From assembly GCF_020150455.1 (NCBI RefSeq), contig NZ_CP083740.1, positions 6,283,001-6,347,000 on the forward strand: 64,000 nucleotides of DNA. Reading direction: 5' to 3'. Positions 34,476 to 43,424 of this stretch are shown one piece after another. How positions within the stretch are numbered: position 1 is the stretch's first letter; every line of letters begins with the position of its first letter. The stretch is from Bremerella sp. TYQ1. GTDB lineage: Bacteria; Planctomycetota; Planctomycetia; Pirellulales; Pirellulaceae. The notes beneath the pieces are model-generated. The model did no database searches. It saw only the letters and a program-made list of their open reading frames with translations, and was not told where the DNA came from. Both the position numbers and the translations under genes were made by a program.

Positions 34476-35294
34476 ATGCAACTGACTAGCCTTACCACGG
34501 ACGTCCCGATTGAAGTGAATGCCATGTCGGCCGGTAAAGTAACCCAAGAACAGCAAACGACTTCCGAGATGCTTCAGCCTACGCCAGAGCTTATGGCGGA
34601 GCTGGAAGAAGCTTCCCAGAGACTCGAAACGGCTACCCCAGAAGAAATTATTCGCTGGGGGGCGGAACGTTTCGGTTTGAAGCTGACGATGGGAACCGCT
34701 TTTGGTCCGGAAGGGTGTGTAATTCTTTACCTGCTCTCCCAGATTGCCCCAGATACGCCAGTATTTAATTTAGATACGGGGTACCAATTCCAGGAAACGC
34801 TCGACGTTCGCGATCAGATTCGCGAAAAGTTTGGGATCGACGTCGAACTTCTGAAGCCTGAGCATACCGTCGAGGAGTATGAGCAGATCCATGGCGGTCC
34901 GCTTTACAAAACCAACCCAACCCAGTGCTGCTTCGATCGCAAAATCAAAGTTCTCAAGCGTGGCGCAGCCGGCAAACATGCTTGGATCAGCGCGATTCGT
35001 CGCGATCAGAGCGAAGACCGCGCGAAGGCCAGCATTGTCGGTTGGGATAAAAAGTTCGGATTGGTGAAGATCAATCCGCTTGCGAATCAAACGAAGAGCT
35101 GGGTCTGGCGAATGATCACCGAGCATGGCGTTCCTTACAACGCTCTGCACGACCAAGGCTATACCAGCGTCGGCTGCTGGCCGTGCACGCGAGCCGTCCT
35201 GGCAGGCGAAGATGAACGAGCCGGCCGCTGGAGTGGTACGGCCAAAACCGAGTGCGGTTTGCACACGATGGAAGACGATAGCCCCAACGCCTAA
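34476..35294 (+). CDS. cysH: Assimilatory APS/PAPS reductase with 4Fe-4S-type cysteines
   Basis: 272 residues. The PAPS-reductase fold is plain in LKLTMGTAFGPEGCVILYLLSQIAPDTPVFNLDTGYQFQETLD (P-loop-like and Asp). The paired Cys151-Cys152 (QCCFDRK) and CWPC at 234-237 are the cluster ligands seen in plant and bacterial APS reductases and absent from E. coli type PAPS reductase, and KTECGLH holds the catalytic Cys260. So it probably reduces APS to sulfite. The first 35 residues are an unconserved leader. It is first in a three-gene operon with an Rrf2 regulator. Confidence 0.95.
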   Translation: MQLTSLTTDVPIEVNAMSAGKVTQEQQTTSEMLQPTPELMAELEEASQRLETATPEEIIRWGAERFGLKLTMGTAFGPEGCVILYLLSQIAPDTPVFNLDTGYQFQETLDVRDQIREKFGIDVELLKPEHTVEEYEQIHGGPLYKTNPTQCCFDRKIKVLKRGAAGKHAWISAIRRDQSEDRAKASIVGWDKKFGLVKINPLANQTKSWVWRMITEHGVPYNALHDQGYTSVGCWPCTRAVLAGEDERAGRWSGTAKTECGLHTMEDDSPNA

Positions 35295-35300
35295 ATCGTT

Positions 35301-35729
35301 ATGACAGTCTCGGCGAAAACCGAATACGCATGTATCGCAATGATCGAACTGGCGGCCCGCTTCGAGGCCGGTCAACCAGCTCGACTGCGCGAGATCGTCG
35401 AGGCTCAGGGGATTCCGCAACCCTTTCTCGTGCAGATCATGTCGCAACTCAAAGCGGCCGGTTTGGTGCTGAGCACACGCGGCGCCACCGGCGGCTATCG
35501 GTTAGCCCAAGCCCCTGATCGGATAACGCTGGCCGACATCTTTCAGGTCATCGAAGGCAACGGCGATCAGACCGAATCGAACCTGCAGAAACCAACGCCA
35601 GCCACGGAAGCGTTGTGCGGAGTCTGGGGGCAAATATGCCAGGCCCGTTCGCGAATCCTGGAAGAAGTGACGCTTGCCAATCTGGCAGCACGCGTTGCTG
35701 AACAACCCGACGAAATGTTCTACATCTAG
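35301..35729 (+). CDS. Rrf2-family transcriptional regulator
   Basis: 142 residues. The winged HTH segment runs EYACIAMIELAARF to RLREIVEAQGIPQPFLVQIMSQLKAAGLVLSTRGATGGYRLAQ, the usual Rrf2 pattern. Cysteines are at 11, 106 and 113; the IscR-type trio is not complete, so a Fe-S cluster is doubtful, and a CymR-like cysteine-synthesis sensor is a closer guess. Starts 6 bases after cysH and ends 9 bases before the next gene, so it should regulate this operon and perhaps itself. Confidence 0.9.
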   Translation: MTVSAKTEYACIAMIELAARFEAGQPARLREIVEAQGIPQPFLVQIMSQLKAAGLVLSTRGATGGYRLAQAPDRITLADIFQVIEGNGDQTESNLQKPTPATEALCGVWGQICQARSRILEEVTLANLAARVAEQPDEMFYI

Positions 35730-35738
35730 GCGGTGTCT

Positions 35739-36014
35739 ATGAGCGAGCAAACTGTTCCCAAAGAGTGGCTCACCGAAAAGACGACGATGGAAGAAATCGT
35801 CGCCACGTGTGCCCATCCTGACCCGCAAATTGCCGTGGTCGCAAAGCATTACCTGACTCAAGCCACCGGTTTCGTCGATCAGATGCAGCCCGGGGACGAG
35901 CTTTGGAACTACTCGACGCCGGACAGTTTCTGGGCCAGTAATCAAGGGGACGCCGGTCTGGCGATCGTACGCGACGACGAGATCGTCGAAAGCGTCTGCA
36001 TGGTTCGCAACTGA
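35739..36014 (+). CDS. Small soluble protein of the cysH operon
   Basis: 91 residues from the ATG at 35739. It has a helix (KTTMEEIVATCAHPDPQIAVVAKHYLTQATGF) and a beta-rich end with DELWNYSTPDSFWASNQGDAGLAIVRDDEIVESVCMVRN, which resembles short immunity-like or GyrI-like proteins only vaguely. The family is unknown to me. Third gene of the cysH-Rrf2 operon; its stop codon is 3 bases from the end of ribBA on the other strand. Confidence 0.72.
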   Translation: MSEQTVPKEWLTEKTTMEEIVATCAHPDPQIAVVAKHYLTQATGFVDQMQPGDELWNYSTPDSFWASNQGDAGLAIVRDDEIVESVCMVRN

Positions 36015-36017
36015 CGC

Positions 36018-37223
36018 CTACGGCAATCGGTGCCCCATTTTGTCTCGCTTAGTATCGAGATACTTCTGATTGTGGGGATTGGGTTCGGGATGAATGGCGA
36101 CCTGATCAACTACTTCCAAGTCAAACCCGCCGTAGATGAACGCATCGGTTTTCTTCGGATTGTTCGTCAGGAGGCGAATCTTCGATAGGCCCAGGTCTTT
36201 CAAAATCTGAATGCCGACGCCGTAGTCACGCATATCGCTCTTAAAGCCCAAAGCGTGATTGGCTTCGACCGTATCAAGCCCTTGATCTTGGAGGGCATAG
36301 GCGCGAATCTTGGCTTTCAGCCCAATGCCACGCCCTTCCTGCGGAAGATAAATCAATGCTCCTACGCCTTCTTCACTGATCTGTTGCAACGCCATCTTCA
36401 ATTGATCTCCGCAGTCGCACCGCAGCGAATTGATCAAGTCTCCGGTAAAGCAGCTGCTGTGCAGTCGGACCAGTGGGGCTTCGACTGAAGTGAGGTCTCC
36501 CATCGCGATCGCCACAGGTTCCTGCGATTCGTATTTCACGTCGTAAACGATGATATCGAACTCACCGAATGACGTTGGCAGCTTGGCTTCAGCGCCACGT
36601 TCGACAAGCTTCTCGTTCACCCGGCGATGCGAAATCAGTTGTTCGATCGAGATGATTTCAAGGTTGTGTTTTTCGGCCAGTGCGATCAATTCGTCGCGTG
36701 TGGCCCGATCACCCTCTTCGTTGAGGATTTCGCAAAGCGATCCGGCCGGGGTGAGACCTGCCATGCGAGCCAAATCGACGGAAGCTTCAGTGTGACCTGC
36801 TCTGCGGAGCACGCCCCCTTCTTTGGCTAGAAGCGGATAGACATGGCCAGGGCGGACGAAGTCGTCTGCGGTCGATTTTTCGTCGACCATGCTCATTATG
36901 GTCTCAGATCGCTCTTTGGCCGTGATTCCAGTTTTGGCGTTCTTATGATCGATTGGCGTGGTAAACGCAGTCCGAAGTGGCGCGTTGTTGTTTTCCACAA
37001 GTGGCGTCAATTCGAGGCGTTCACAGACGTCCGGCAGGCACGCAGCACAAAGGAGTCCACGTCCCTGCGTAATCATGAAATTAACGACTTCGGGGGTGGT
37101 TTTTTCCGCTGCGGCGACAAAATCCCCTTCGTTTTCCCGGTCTTCGGCGTCCACAACAATGATGACTTTGCCAGCTTTGATCGCATCGACGGCCGCTTGC
37201 ACGGTAGAAAAACGGTGGCTCAC
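36018..37223 (-). CDS. ribBA: Bifunctional 3,4-dihydroxy-2-butanone-4-phosphate synthase / GTP cyclohydrolase II
   Basis: 401 residues from a GTG at 37223 preceded by AGGAGAG at 8 bases; the frame stays open 28 codons upstream but that part is unlike the family. The N-terminal DHBP synthase half has VVDAEDRENEGDFVAAAE and RPGHVYPLLAKEGGVLRRAGHTEASVD. The GTP cyclohydrolase II half begins near 205 and has the zinc site SSCFTGDLINSLRCDCGDQ and LPQEGRGIGL. These carry out the first step of riboflavin synthesis from GTP and ribulose-5-phosphate. No FMN riboswitch is visible upstream. Confidence 0.98.
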   Translation of the reverse strand: MSHRFSTVQAAVDAIKAGKVIIVVDAEDRENEGDFVAAAEKTTPEVVNFMITQGRGLLCAACLPDVCERLELTPLVENNNAPLRTAFTTPIDHKNAKTGITAKERSETIMSMVDEKSTADDFVRPGHVYPLLAKEGGVLRRAGHTEASVDLARMAGLTPAGSLCEILNEEGDRATRDELIALAEKHNLEIISIEQLISHRRVNEKLVERGAEAKLPTSFGEFDIIVYDVKYESQEPVAIAMGDLTSVEAPLVRLHSSCFTGDLINSLRCDCGDQLKMALQQISEEGVGALIYLPQEGRGIGLKAKIRAYALQDQGLDTVEANHALGFKSDMRDYGVGIQILKDLGLSKIRLLTNNPKKTDAFIYGGFDLEVVDQVAIHPEPNPHNQKYLDTKRDKMGHRLP

Positions 37224-37374
37224 GGGAAGCACTCTCCTGAAAAGCACGGGGCATCGCCGATGGAAAAAAGGATACCCTGCACGGTCCTTGGGGTTAATAT
37301 TGGGCAATGTCGGCGGAATAACTCATTATAGGACCCGCGATTGCGCGGCATAGTTCACCTTGACGGAGTCCGAT

Positions 37375-38214
37375 GTGGCTGGTTGGAAAAGTTCCCTTTT
37401 GACGCTGCTCGTCTTTATGGCGGTCGAAACAACCGTTTTCGCAGAGAAACCGTCGGTGCGTTTGGTGCCGAATCAGGTTTTTGCCGAGCGAGAAGACAAG
37501 ACGTTAAAGGCCGATTTATATTTGCCGCCCGGAGAAGGTCCTTTCCCCGGGATCTTGATGATTCATGGTGGAGCTTGGGCAGGGGGCTCACGGAGCCATA
37601 TGGCGACTCATGCCATCTTTTTGGCCAATCATGGCTATGCCGTCGCGACAATCACCTATCGATTCGCGCCGACGCACATCTTTCCGGCTCAATTGGAAGA
37701 CTGCCAGGCTGGGCTTAATTGGCTACTCGAGAACGCAGATGAATTCGATATCGATACCACACGAATCGGCGGCTGGGGCTACTCAGCTGGTGGACATCTG
37801 GCTTGTCTGATGGCTGCCATCGAAGCGGAGCAGGTCGAAGGAACGCCTCCTTTAAAAGCAGTCGTTGCCGGTGCGGCGCCATGCGATTTCACAAACGAAC
37901 CATTACGAAGCGAGCGTCTAAAGTTCTTCCTTGGCGGATCTCGCTTGGAGGTACCGGGGACTTACGTCGATGCTTCTCCATTGGCCCATGTGACGGCCAA
38001 GTGTCCTCCGATTTTCTTCTACCATGGTACCGAAGACGACTTGGTACCGATGCGAAATGCCGAAGTCATGCACGACAAGCTGTCTTCGTTGGGTATTCCA
38101 ACGACACTGTATAAGTCGCAGGGCAGGGGGCATCTAGGGACTTTTATCGATGCCCAGGCAAAGCGAGAGGCATTGAAATTCCTGGACGGACATCTCAAAC
38201 TCGGGAAGTCGTAA
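37375..38214 (+). CDS. Exported alpha/beta hydrolase (BD-FAE-like esterase)
   Basis: 279 residues from a GTG at 37375 with GGAG 6 bases upstream; a TTG at 37360 is also in frame. Signal peptide to about residue 24 (VFA-EK). The oxyanion motif is MIHGGAWAGGSRS, the nucleophile is in GGWGYSAGGHLACLM (GYSAG), and the acid and His lie in FFYHGTEDDLVPMRN and GRGHLGTF. This arrangement is shared with carbohydrate esterases and kynurenine-formamidase-like hydrolases of planctomycetes. Divergent from ribBA. Confidence 0.9.
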   Translation: MAGWKSSLLTLLVFMAVETTVFAEKPSVRLVPNQVFAEREDKTLKADLYLPPGEGPFPGILMIHGGAWAGGSRSHMATHAIFLANHGYAVATITYRFAPTHIFPAQLEDCQAGLNWLLENADEFDIDTTRIGGWGYSAGGHLACLMAAIEAEQVEGTPPLKAVVAGAAPCDFTNEPLRSERLKFFLGGSRLEVPGTYVDASPLAHVTAKCPPIFFYHGTEDDLVPMRNAEVMHDKLSSLGIPTTLYKSQGRGHLGTFIDAQAKREALKFLDGHLKLGKS

Positions 38215-38273
38215 TCGTGCCAGGTTAGCGATGAGCCTGGCGTACTTCCCGCAGCGAAAGATGTTTCACAAGC

Positions 38274-39155
38274 ATGAATGACGAGGCGAATTCAAACGCA
38301 GGCTTGGAAGTTGAAGAATATGTCGAGCAGCGGCATCTGTTCGAAGGCATTCAAACGGGCCTGGCAGACAATCGCCCGATGCAGGAGATCTTGAAGTCGG
38401 TCGGCGACGAGATTCTGGTCACGACCAAACTGCCCATGGCGATCGACTTCCTGGCAGCGGAACTTCGTCATAGTGGTCTGTTTCATCCCGCGATGAAGCG
38501 GCTTTCGCACTATTTCACAGGGTTTCAGACGTTTATTGTCGAGTCTTCGGAAGATGATCGAGGCCGTTTCGATTTTCAGACTGGCCTGGAGATCTTGAAA
38601 CTCGAAGTCAAACTACGCGCTGAACATGCGACACCGCAGTCGTTGTTTCTTTACCAGTTCGAGACCATTTGCCGCCATCGGTTGAAGTACGACCAAGGCT
38701 TCGCAGCAATGGCAACCGATCCGATGTTCGACGAGCATTGGCGGCGATTTCTTGAGATCAATCGACGACGCATTGGTTTGATCGACATTGCGGACATGAT
38801 CTATACGCGGAGCGAGCATTACATCACGCAGCAGATTCGTCGCGGCGGAAAAATGCCGGGGTCCGACTTTCCTCCCCTGTTCGGCGAACGCGAAGGCCGC
38901 ATCGCGCTGGCCAATCGCAAGCGAGATCCGCTACTTCTGTTTTCTGCTTTACAGCGACAACTTGGGTATCCCAAGGTTCCCTCGAAGAAAAAGATGGAGG
39001 AGGATTTGTTCCTGATTCCGCAGATGATGCGGCGGATGGAGCGGCTCGAAGCACGGATCAAACTGTTGGAAGAAGAGAATCGTGGTGGAATCGATCTCTC
39101 CAAGTTCTATGAGAAAGAAAAAGGCTCTTCCACGCTGGATGATCTCGACGGGTAA
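38274..39155 (+). CDS. Conserved-looking protein of unknown function with C-terminal coiled coil
   Basis: 293 residues, cytoplasmic (no signal peptide or membrane helix). Mostly helical and charged; a central region around 60-190 holds FHPAMKRLSHYFTGFQTFIVESSEDDRGRFDF and RFLEINRRRIGLIDIADMIYTRSEHYI, and a coiled coil runs from about 245 to 275 (EEDLFLIPQMMRRMERLEARIKLLEEEN). I do not recognise the family. It stands alone, 760 bases from the next gene. Confidence 0.75.
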   Translation: MNDEANSNAGLEVEEYVEQRHLFEGIQTGLADNRPMQEILKSVGDEILVTTKLPMAIDFLAAELRHSGLFHPAMKRLSHYFTGFQTFIVESSEDDRGRFDFQTGLEILKLEVKLRAEHATPQSLFLYQFETICRHRLKYDQGFAAMATDPMFDEHWRRFLEINRRRIGLIDIADMIYTRSEHYITQQIRRGGKMPGSDFPPLFGEREGRIALANRKRDPLLLFSALQRQLGYPKVPSKKKMEEDLFLIPQMMRRMERLEARIKLLEEENRGGIDLSKFYEKEKGSSTLDDLDG

Positions 39156-39916
39156 TTTTTCTGCGCGAAATGAGTGCTCGCCGATGTCGTTGCAGTCATA
39201 GAGACTACTTTCGCTGGATTAAATCAGATCCAGATGTCTTATTTAGTGGGAAATGCGGTAATTTCTCCCTATTTTGCCCGGGTTTCGTGCGTCGTCTTGT
39301 TCTACCGATTTGGGGAGATTGTTAGACTATATGGCACGCGAACCCCGAAAAATCGGCATAACCGGCAAAATTGCCTCATAAAAATGCGGGGGCCTCGTCG
39401 AAATTTCAATTAGTTAGCGCAGTTGCGCGAGGCTTTTTGAAGTTCGGAAATCAACAAACAGATTGAAGGCGGATCCGCTGTCATTGACAGCAGCGATCAA
39501 TCGGCTTTGTCCCAGAGGCCATGAAGTACCAAGTGGAGTCCGTTCGGCCCTTAAAGGCTTCTCCGATCATCGAGAACCATGTTCGGCAGGGTACACCACG
39601 TGTCGGCTTTGCCCTGGTTACCCGATTTGCGGCCCGCACCAAGTTTCGTACTTGGCATTCGCTTTGTTCCGGCAAAACGCCTCTTTTCTGCCAGCTGACT
39701 TCCCACTTCGGGAAGGATGCCAGCCCAAACTGCGTGGCGGACATTCGTAACATTTGGTTGAGTATAGAGCGATGCATTTGTGGCGCTTTGAACACTCAGC
39801 CATCGTTGCCCCGGAAAACTGAAATCGAGCTGCCTCTGCGTAATATTTGCCGCGAGGCCATGAGACTCGATAATTCCCATAGAAACCCTGTTGTTGCTCG
39901 GATACCCCGATAAACC
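39156..39916. other. Hairpin-rich intergenic region upstream of korA
   Basis: Nothing here convinces me as a gene; the frames present are short and lack Shine-Dalgarno sites. Between 39477 and 39716 there are several perfect hairpins: GCTGTC-ATT-GACAGC (39477-39491), CAGGG...CCCTG (39587-39616), CCAAGT-TTCGT-ACTTGG (39639-39655), and CTTCCC-ACTTC-GGGAAG (39699-39715). A GCCTCG/CGAGGC pair with T5 at 39392-39438 looks like a weak terminator for the preceding gene. It may be a structured RNA, a repeat element or a decayed gene. Confidence 0.5.
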
Positions 39917-41782
39917 ATGTCCACAACTACCGATGAAACCACTGTCGTAAAAGAGATTCAGCCGTTGGAAGAAGCGACCGTTCGCTTCTGTGGCGACTCT
40001 GGCGACGGTATGCAGTTGGCCGGTACGCAGTTCTCCAATACATCTGCCCTGGCCGGAAACGACATTGCGACGTTCCCCGACTTCCCGGCTGAAATCCGTG
40101 CTCCTCGCGGTACGCTGGCCGGCGTGAGTGGTTTCCAGATTCACTTTGCTTCTCACGATATTTTCACACCTGGCGAGACGGTCGACGCGTTGGTGGCGAT
40201 GAATCCTGCCGCGCTGAAGACCAATCTGGGCGATCTCAAGCGAAACGGCGTGCTGATCGTCAACAGCAACGCGTTCGACAAGAAAGCCCTTGGCCAAGCC
40301 GGATACGAATCGAACCCGATCGAAGATGATTCGCTGAGTGGGTTTCAGGTCTTTTCCGTCCCGATGACCAGCATGACGCGGGGCGCGGTAGAAGGTTTGG
40401 ATCTGAGCGTGAAGGAAGCGGATCGATGCCGTAACTTCTTCGCCATGGGGCTCGTGTTCTGGTTGTTTGGTCGCTCGATGGAGCCGACTTTGCGATTCAT
40501 CGACGCGAAGTTCGCCAAGCTGCCGGCTATTGCGGAAGCCAACCGACGCGCTTTGAAAGCAGGTCATGCTTTTGGCGAGACCACCGATGCATTCCGCAGT
40601 AGCTATAAAGTCGACAAAGCCAAGCTTCCGCCAGGCAAGTACCGCAACATGACCGGCAACCAGGCGTTGGCTTGGGGGCTGATCAGTGCGGCCAAGCTGA
40701 GTGAAAAGAAATTGTTCCTGGGGTCGTACCCAATCACTCCGGCGAGTGACATTCTGCACGAGCTGAGCAAGTACAAGAACTACGATGTTCTCACCTTTCA
40801 GGCCGAAGACGAAATCGCAGCGGTGTGTGCCGCCATCGGTGCTGCCTATGGTGGAGAAATGGCCCTGACGACAACCAGTGGACCTGGGATGGCACTCAAG
40901 GGCGAAGCAATGGGCTTGGCAATGATGCTGGAACTTCCGCTGGTGATTGTCGACGTTCAGCGTGGCGGCCCAAGCACTGGGCTACCTACGAAAACCGAGC
41001 AGGCCGACTTGCTGCAAGCGATGTTCGGACGCAATGGTGAATCGCCCATTCCAGTGATCGCTGCACGTAGTCCTGCCGACTGTTTTGACGTAGCCATCGA
41101 AGCCTGGCGAATCGCCACTCGGTTTATGACACCAATTATCATCCTGACCGACGGCTACATTGCCAACGGTAGCGAGCCATGGCGAATTCCGAACATGGCC
41201 GATCTGCCAAAGATCGAAGTCAAACATCCTGGCCCTCGCAACGAAGACGATCCACCGTTCCTCGCTTACCAGCGAAATGACGAACTTGCTCGTCCATGGG
41301 CAATTCCTGGCACGCCAGGCTTGATGCACCGCGTTGGTGGTTTGGAAAAGCAAGACGGTACCGGCAACGTCAGCTACGACCCGCAGAATCACCATCACAT
41401 GGTCATGACGCGTGCAAAGAAAGTTGCCGGCATCGCCGACGCTGTTCCGCCGCAAGAAGTCATGGGCGAATCGAAAGGCAAAGTGTTGGTCGTCAGCTGG
41501 GGCGGAACGTATGGTTCCTGTCGCACGGCAGTGGCTCGCCTGCAAGCTCAAGGTAAGTCGGTCAGCCATGCTCATTTGCGATACATGAACCCGTTCCCGA
41601 AAAACCTCGGCGAACTTCTTTCCAGCTTCGAGAAAGTTCTCGTTCCGGAATTGAACTTGGGACAGCTGCGCATGCTGCTTCGCGACGAATACCTGGTCGA
41701 TGCGATCGGTTTGAATAAGGTCCAAGGAAAGCCTTTCACGACAACCGAAATCGCCGAAAAAATCGAGTCGCTGCTCGGTTAA
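39917..41782 (+). CDS. korA: 2-oxoacid:ferredoxin oxidoreductase, fused gamma-alpha subunit
   Basis: 621 residues. The N-terminal gamma-type domain (about 10-200) has [18 protein letters not shown] and [24 protein letters not shown], and the alpha domain from about 240 has [54 protein letters not shown] and [20 protein letters not shown], the signature of 2-oxoglutarate/pyruvate:ferredoxin oxidoreductases. With KorB it carries out CoA-dependent oxidative decarboxylation (2-oxoglutarate is the likeliest substrate) and reduces ferredoxin. Followed by korB after 56 bases. Confidence 0.95.
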   Translation: MSTTTDETTVVKEIQPLEEATVRFCGDSGDGMQLAGTQFSNTSALAGNDIATFPDFPAEIRAPRGTLAGVSGFQIHFASHDIFTPGETVDALVAMNPAALKTNLGDLKRNGVLIVNSNAFDKKALGQAGYESNPIEDDSLSGFQVFSVPMTSMTRGAVEGLDLSVKEADRCRNFFAMGLVFWLFGRSMEPTLRFIDAKFAKLPAIAEANRRALKAGHAFGETTDAFRSSYKVDKAKLPPGKYRNMTGNQALAWGLISAAKLSEKKLFLGSYPITPASDILHELSKYKNYDVLTFQAEDEIAAVCAAIGAAYGGEMALTTTSGPGMALKGEAMGLAMMLELPLVIVDVQRGGPSTGLPTKTEQADLLQAMFGRNGESPIPVIAARSPADCFDVAIEAWRIATRFMTPIIILTDGYIANGSEPWRIPNMADLPKIEVKHPGPRNEDDPPFLAYQRNDELARPWAIPGTPGLMHRVGGLEKQDGTGNVSYDPQNHHHMVMTRAKKVAGIADAVPPQEVMGESKGKVLVVSWGGTYGSCRTAVARLQAQGKSVSHAHLRYMNPFPKNLGELLSSFEKVLVPELNLGQLRMLLRDEYLVDAIGLNKVQGKPFTTTEIAEKIESLLG

Positions 41783-41838
41783 CCAAATACCCCAACCATT
41801 TGATTGCAAACCCTTCAATGATAGAGAAACGATCCACC

Positions 41839-42858
41839 ATGGCATCTGCAGAACTGCCTGTATTGAAGCCCGCGGACTACGGTACCGACCAGGACGTGCG
41901 TTGGTGCCCCGGTTGCGGTGACTACTCGATTTTGGCCCAAATGAAGAAGGTCATGTCGACGCTCAACATGAGCCGCGAAGACACGGTCTTCGTCAGCGGT
42001 ATCGGTTGTAGCAGTCGCTTTCCGTACTACATGAACACCTACGGTATGCACAGCGTGCATGGTCGTGCTCCAGCTTTCGCCACAGGGCTGAAGTCTTCGC
42101 GACAAGATCTGACGGTGTTCGTCATCACCGGCGACGGCGACGCACTTTCGATCGGTGGTAATCACCTGATGCATGTGCTGCGTCGAAACGTGAATTTGAA
42201 CATCATCCTGTTCAACAACCGCATTTATGGTTTGACGAAAGGGCAGTACTCGCCAACTTCCGAAAAGGGGAAGATCACCAAGAGTACGCCAATGGGAGCG
42301 ATCGATAACCCGATCAACCCGCTTTCGATTGCCCTTTCCTGCGAAGCGACGTTTGTAGCTCGTTCGATTGATGTCCACATCAAGCACTTGGCAGCTACGC
42401 TGGAGCGAGCCGTCGCCCATAAGGGTGTTTCGTTCGTCGAGGTTTACCAGAACTGCAACGTCTTCAACGACGGTGCCTATAAGTGGGCCACCGACAAAGA
42501 CACCAAGGCCGACACGATTTTGGAACTGGAGCATGGCAAGCCGCTGATCTTTGGTAAGGATCGCGACAAGGGGATTCGTCTGAACGGTATGACCCCAGAA
42601 GTGGTCGATGTTGGCAAGGGGATCAGCGAAGACGATCTGCTGTTCCACGATGCGAAAACGAGCGACCCAACGCTGGCCTATCTGCTAACGCGAATGTCGC
42701 ATCCGGAATTTCCGGAACCAATCGGCGTGCTGCGAGATGTTGACGCACCTTGCTACGATGACGCGATCAACTATCAGGTCAAAACCGCCAAAGAAGCCAA
42801 GGGTGAAGCCAGCTTGGATAAGCTCTTTAACTCGGGGGATACCTGGGTAGTCGAATAA
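41839..42858 (+). CDS. korB: 2-oxoacid:ferredoxin oxidoreductase, beta subunit
   Basis: 339 residues from the ATG at 41839 (AGAGAAA upstream; ATG at 41818 is the alternative). WCPGCGDYSIL has Cys23 and Cys26 of the Fe-S site; the thiamine diphosphate motif is GDGDALSIGGNHLMHVLRR followed by FNNRIYGLTKGQYSP. The length matches the family, and the only other cysteine ligands are in the C-terminal half. Second gene of korAB; a strong terminator follows. Confidence 0.96.
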   Translation: MASAELPVLKPADYGTDQDVRWCPGCGDYSILAQMKKVMSTLNMSREDTVFVSGIGCSSRFPYYMNTYGMHSVHGRAPAFATGLKSSRQDLTVFVITGDGDALSIGGNHLMHVLRRNVNLNIILFNNRIYGLTKGQYSPTSEKGKITKSTPMGAIDNPINPLSIALSCEATFVARSIDVHIKHLAATLERAVAHKGVSFVEVYQNCNVFNDGAYKWATDKDTKADTILELEHGKPLIFGKDRDKGIRLNGMTPEVVDVGKGISEDDLLFHDAKTSDPTLAYLLTRMSHPEFPEPIGVLRDVDAPCYDDAINYQVKTAKEAKGEASLDKLFNSGDTWVVE

Positions 42859-42891
42859 ACGGCTGCAGTTGCTCAACGACAAGAGTCATTT

Positions 42892-42929
42892 CACGCCCCT
42901 TGAACGGTTTGTTCATGGGGCGTGTTTTT
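42892..42929 (+). terminator. Rho-independent terminator of korAB
   Basis: CACGCCCC pairs with GGGGCGTG, with an inner TTGAAC/GTTCA pairing, followed by T5. It lies 33 bases after the korB stop codon. Confidence 0.9.
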
Positions 42930-43144
42930 GTTTCTTGTCGAAGTGGAAGCTGGGGCACTACCTGCGAGGTGTGATGAAAGATCAAATTGTAACGGTTGCT
43001 CGGCCTTCCCCTTTTCACGCTAGCGGGGCCCTGCATTCATGCCGATAACAGGGACAACGAACGGTTCGAATGCGTATTAGCGCTGCGGCTTGGGATGTAT
43101 CTTAAGTCGAAGAGGAAGGCCGGAGGGAAAGAAGGAATTTTGCC

Positions 43145-43348
43145 ATGTGGCGGTCGCTATTTTTGGCAGTCGGTATCACATTGATCATCGTCGGAGCGGA
43201 GTGCCTGATCGTTGATTCGGCCATGGTGGCCGCTGAGGGAGGCCCGAGGCCATTTACGCCTCCCGATTGGGCTCCGTGGAGCATGATGTCCAGTGGTGCG
43301 ATTGTCATTCTGTACAGCTTTACCATTCCCAAGCGAATGAATGGCTAG
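43145..43348 (+). CDS. Small membrane protein of unknown function
   Basis: 67 residues: two hydrophobic helices (about 5-25 and 46-62) separated by a Pro-rich segment GGPRPFTPPDWAPW. GAAGGAATTTTGCC before the ATG supports translation. The pattern RPFTPPDWAPWSMMSSG suggests a conserved short protein family in this group, but I cannot name it. Confidence 0.7.
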   Translation: MWRSLFLAVGITLIIVGAECLIVDSAMVAAEGGPRPFTPPDWAPWSMMSSGAIVILYSFTIPKRMNG

Positions 43349-43363
43349 ACGCATAGCTCAATG

Positions 43364-43392
43364 AAAAACGGCGGCCCTGTGAGGACCGCCGT
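43364..43392 (-). terminator. Rho-independent terminator of the coiled-coil gene
   Basis: On the minus strand ACGGCGGTCCTCACAGGGCCGCCGT forms a stem of about 7 bp with a few bulges and is followed by T5. It ends the 43425-45086 gene and may also act on the small plus-strand gene. Confidence 0.75.
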
Positions 43393-43424
43393 CTACGTTT
43401 TCAATGCTTGAGGAGGTTCGCTGG

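Noticed and set aside
37224..37374. FMN riboswitch before ribBA
   Set aside because: The gap is too short and lacks the conserved AGGG and ATTCxC elements; ribBA starts with a simple Shine-Dalgarno site.
39463..39750. Short plus- and minus-strand frames in the gap before korA
   Set aside because: None has a Shine-Dalgarno site or recognisable domain; described as a non-coding, hairpin-rich region instead.
39551..40759. 402-codon minus-strand frame over the korA start and the gap before it
   Set aside because: It overlaps korA by 840 bases, which is certain, and has no Shine-Dalgarno site or family motif.
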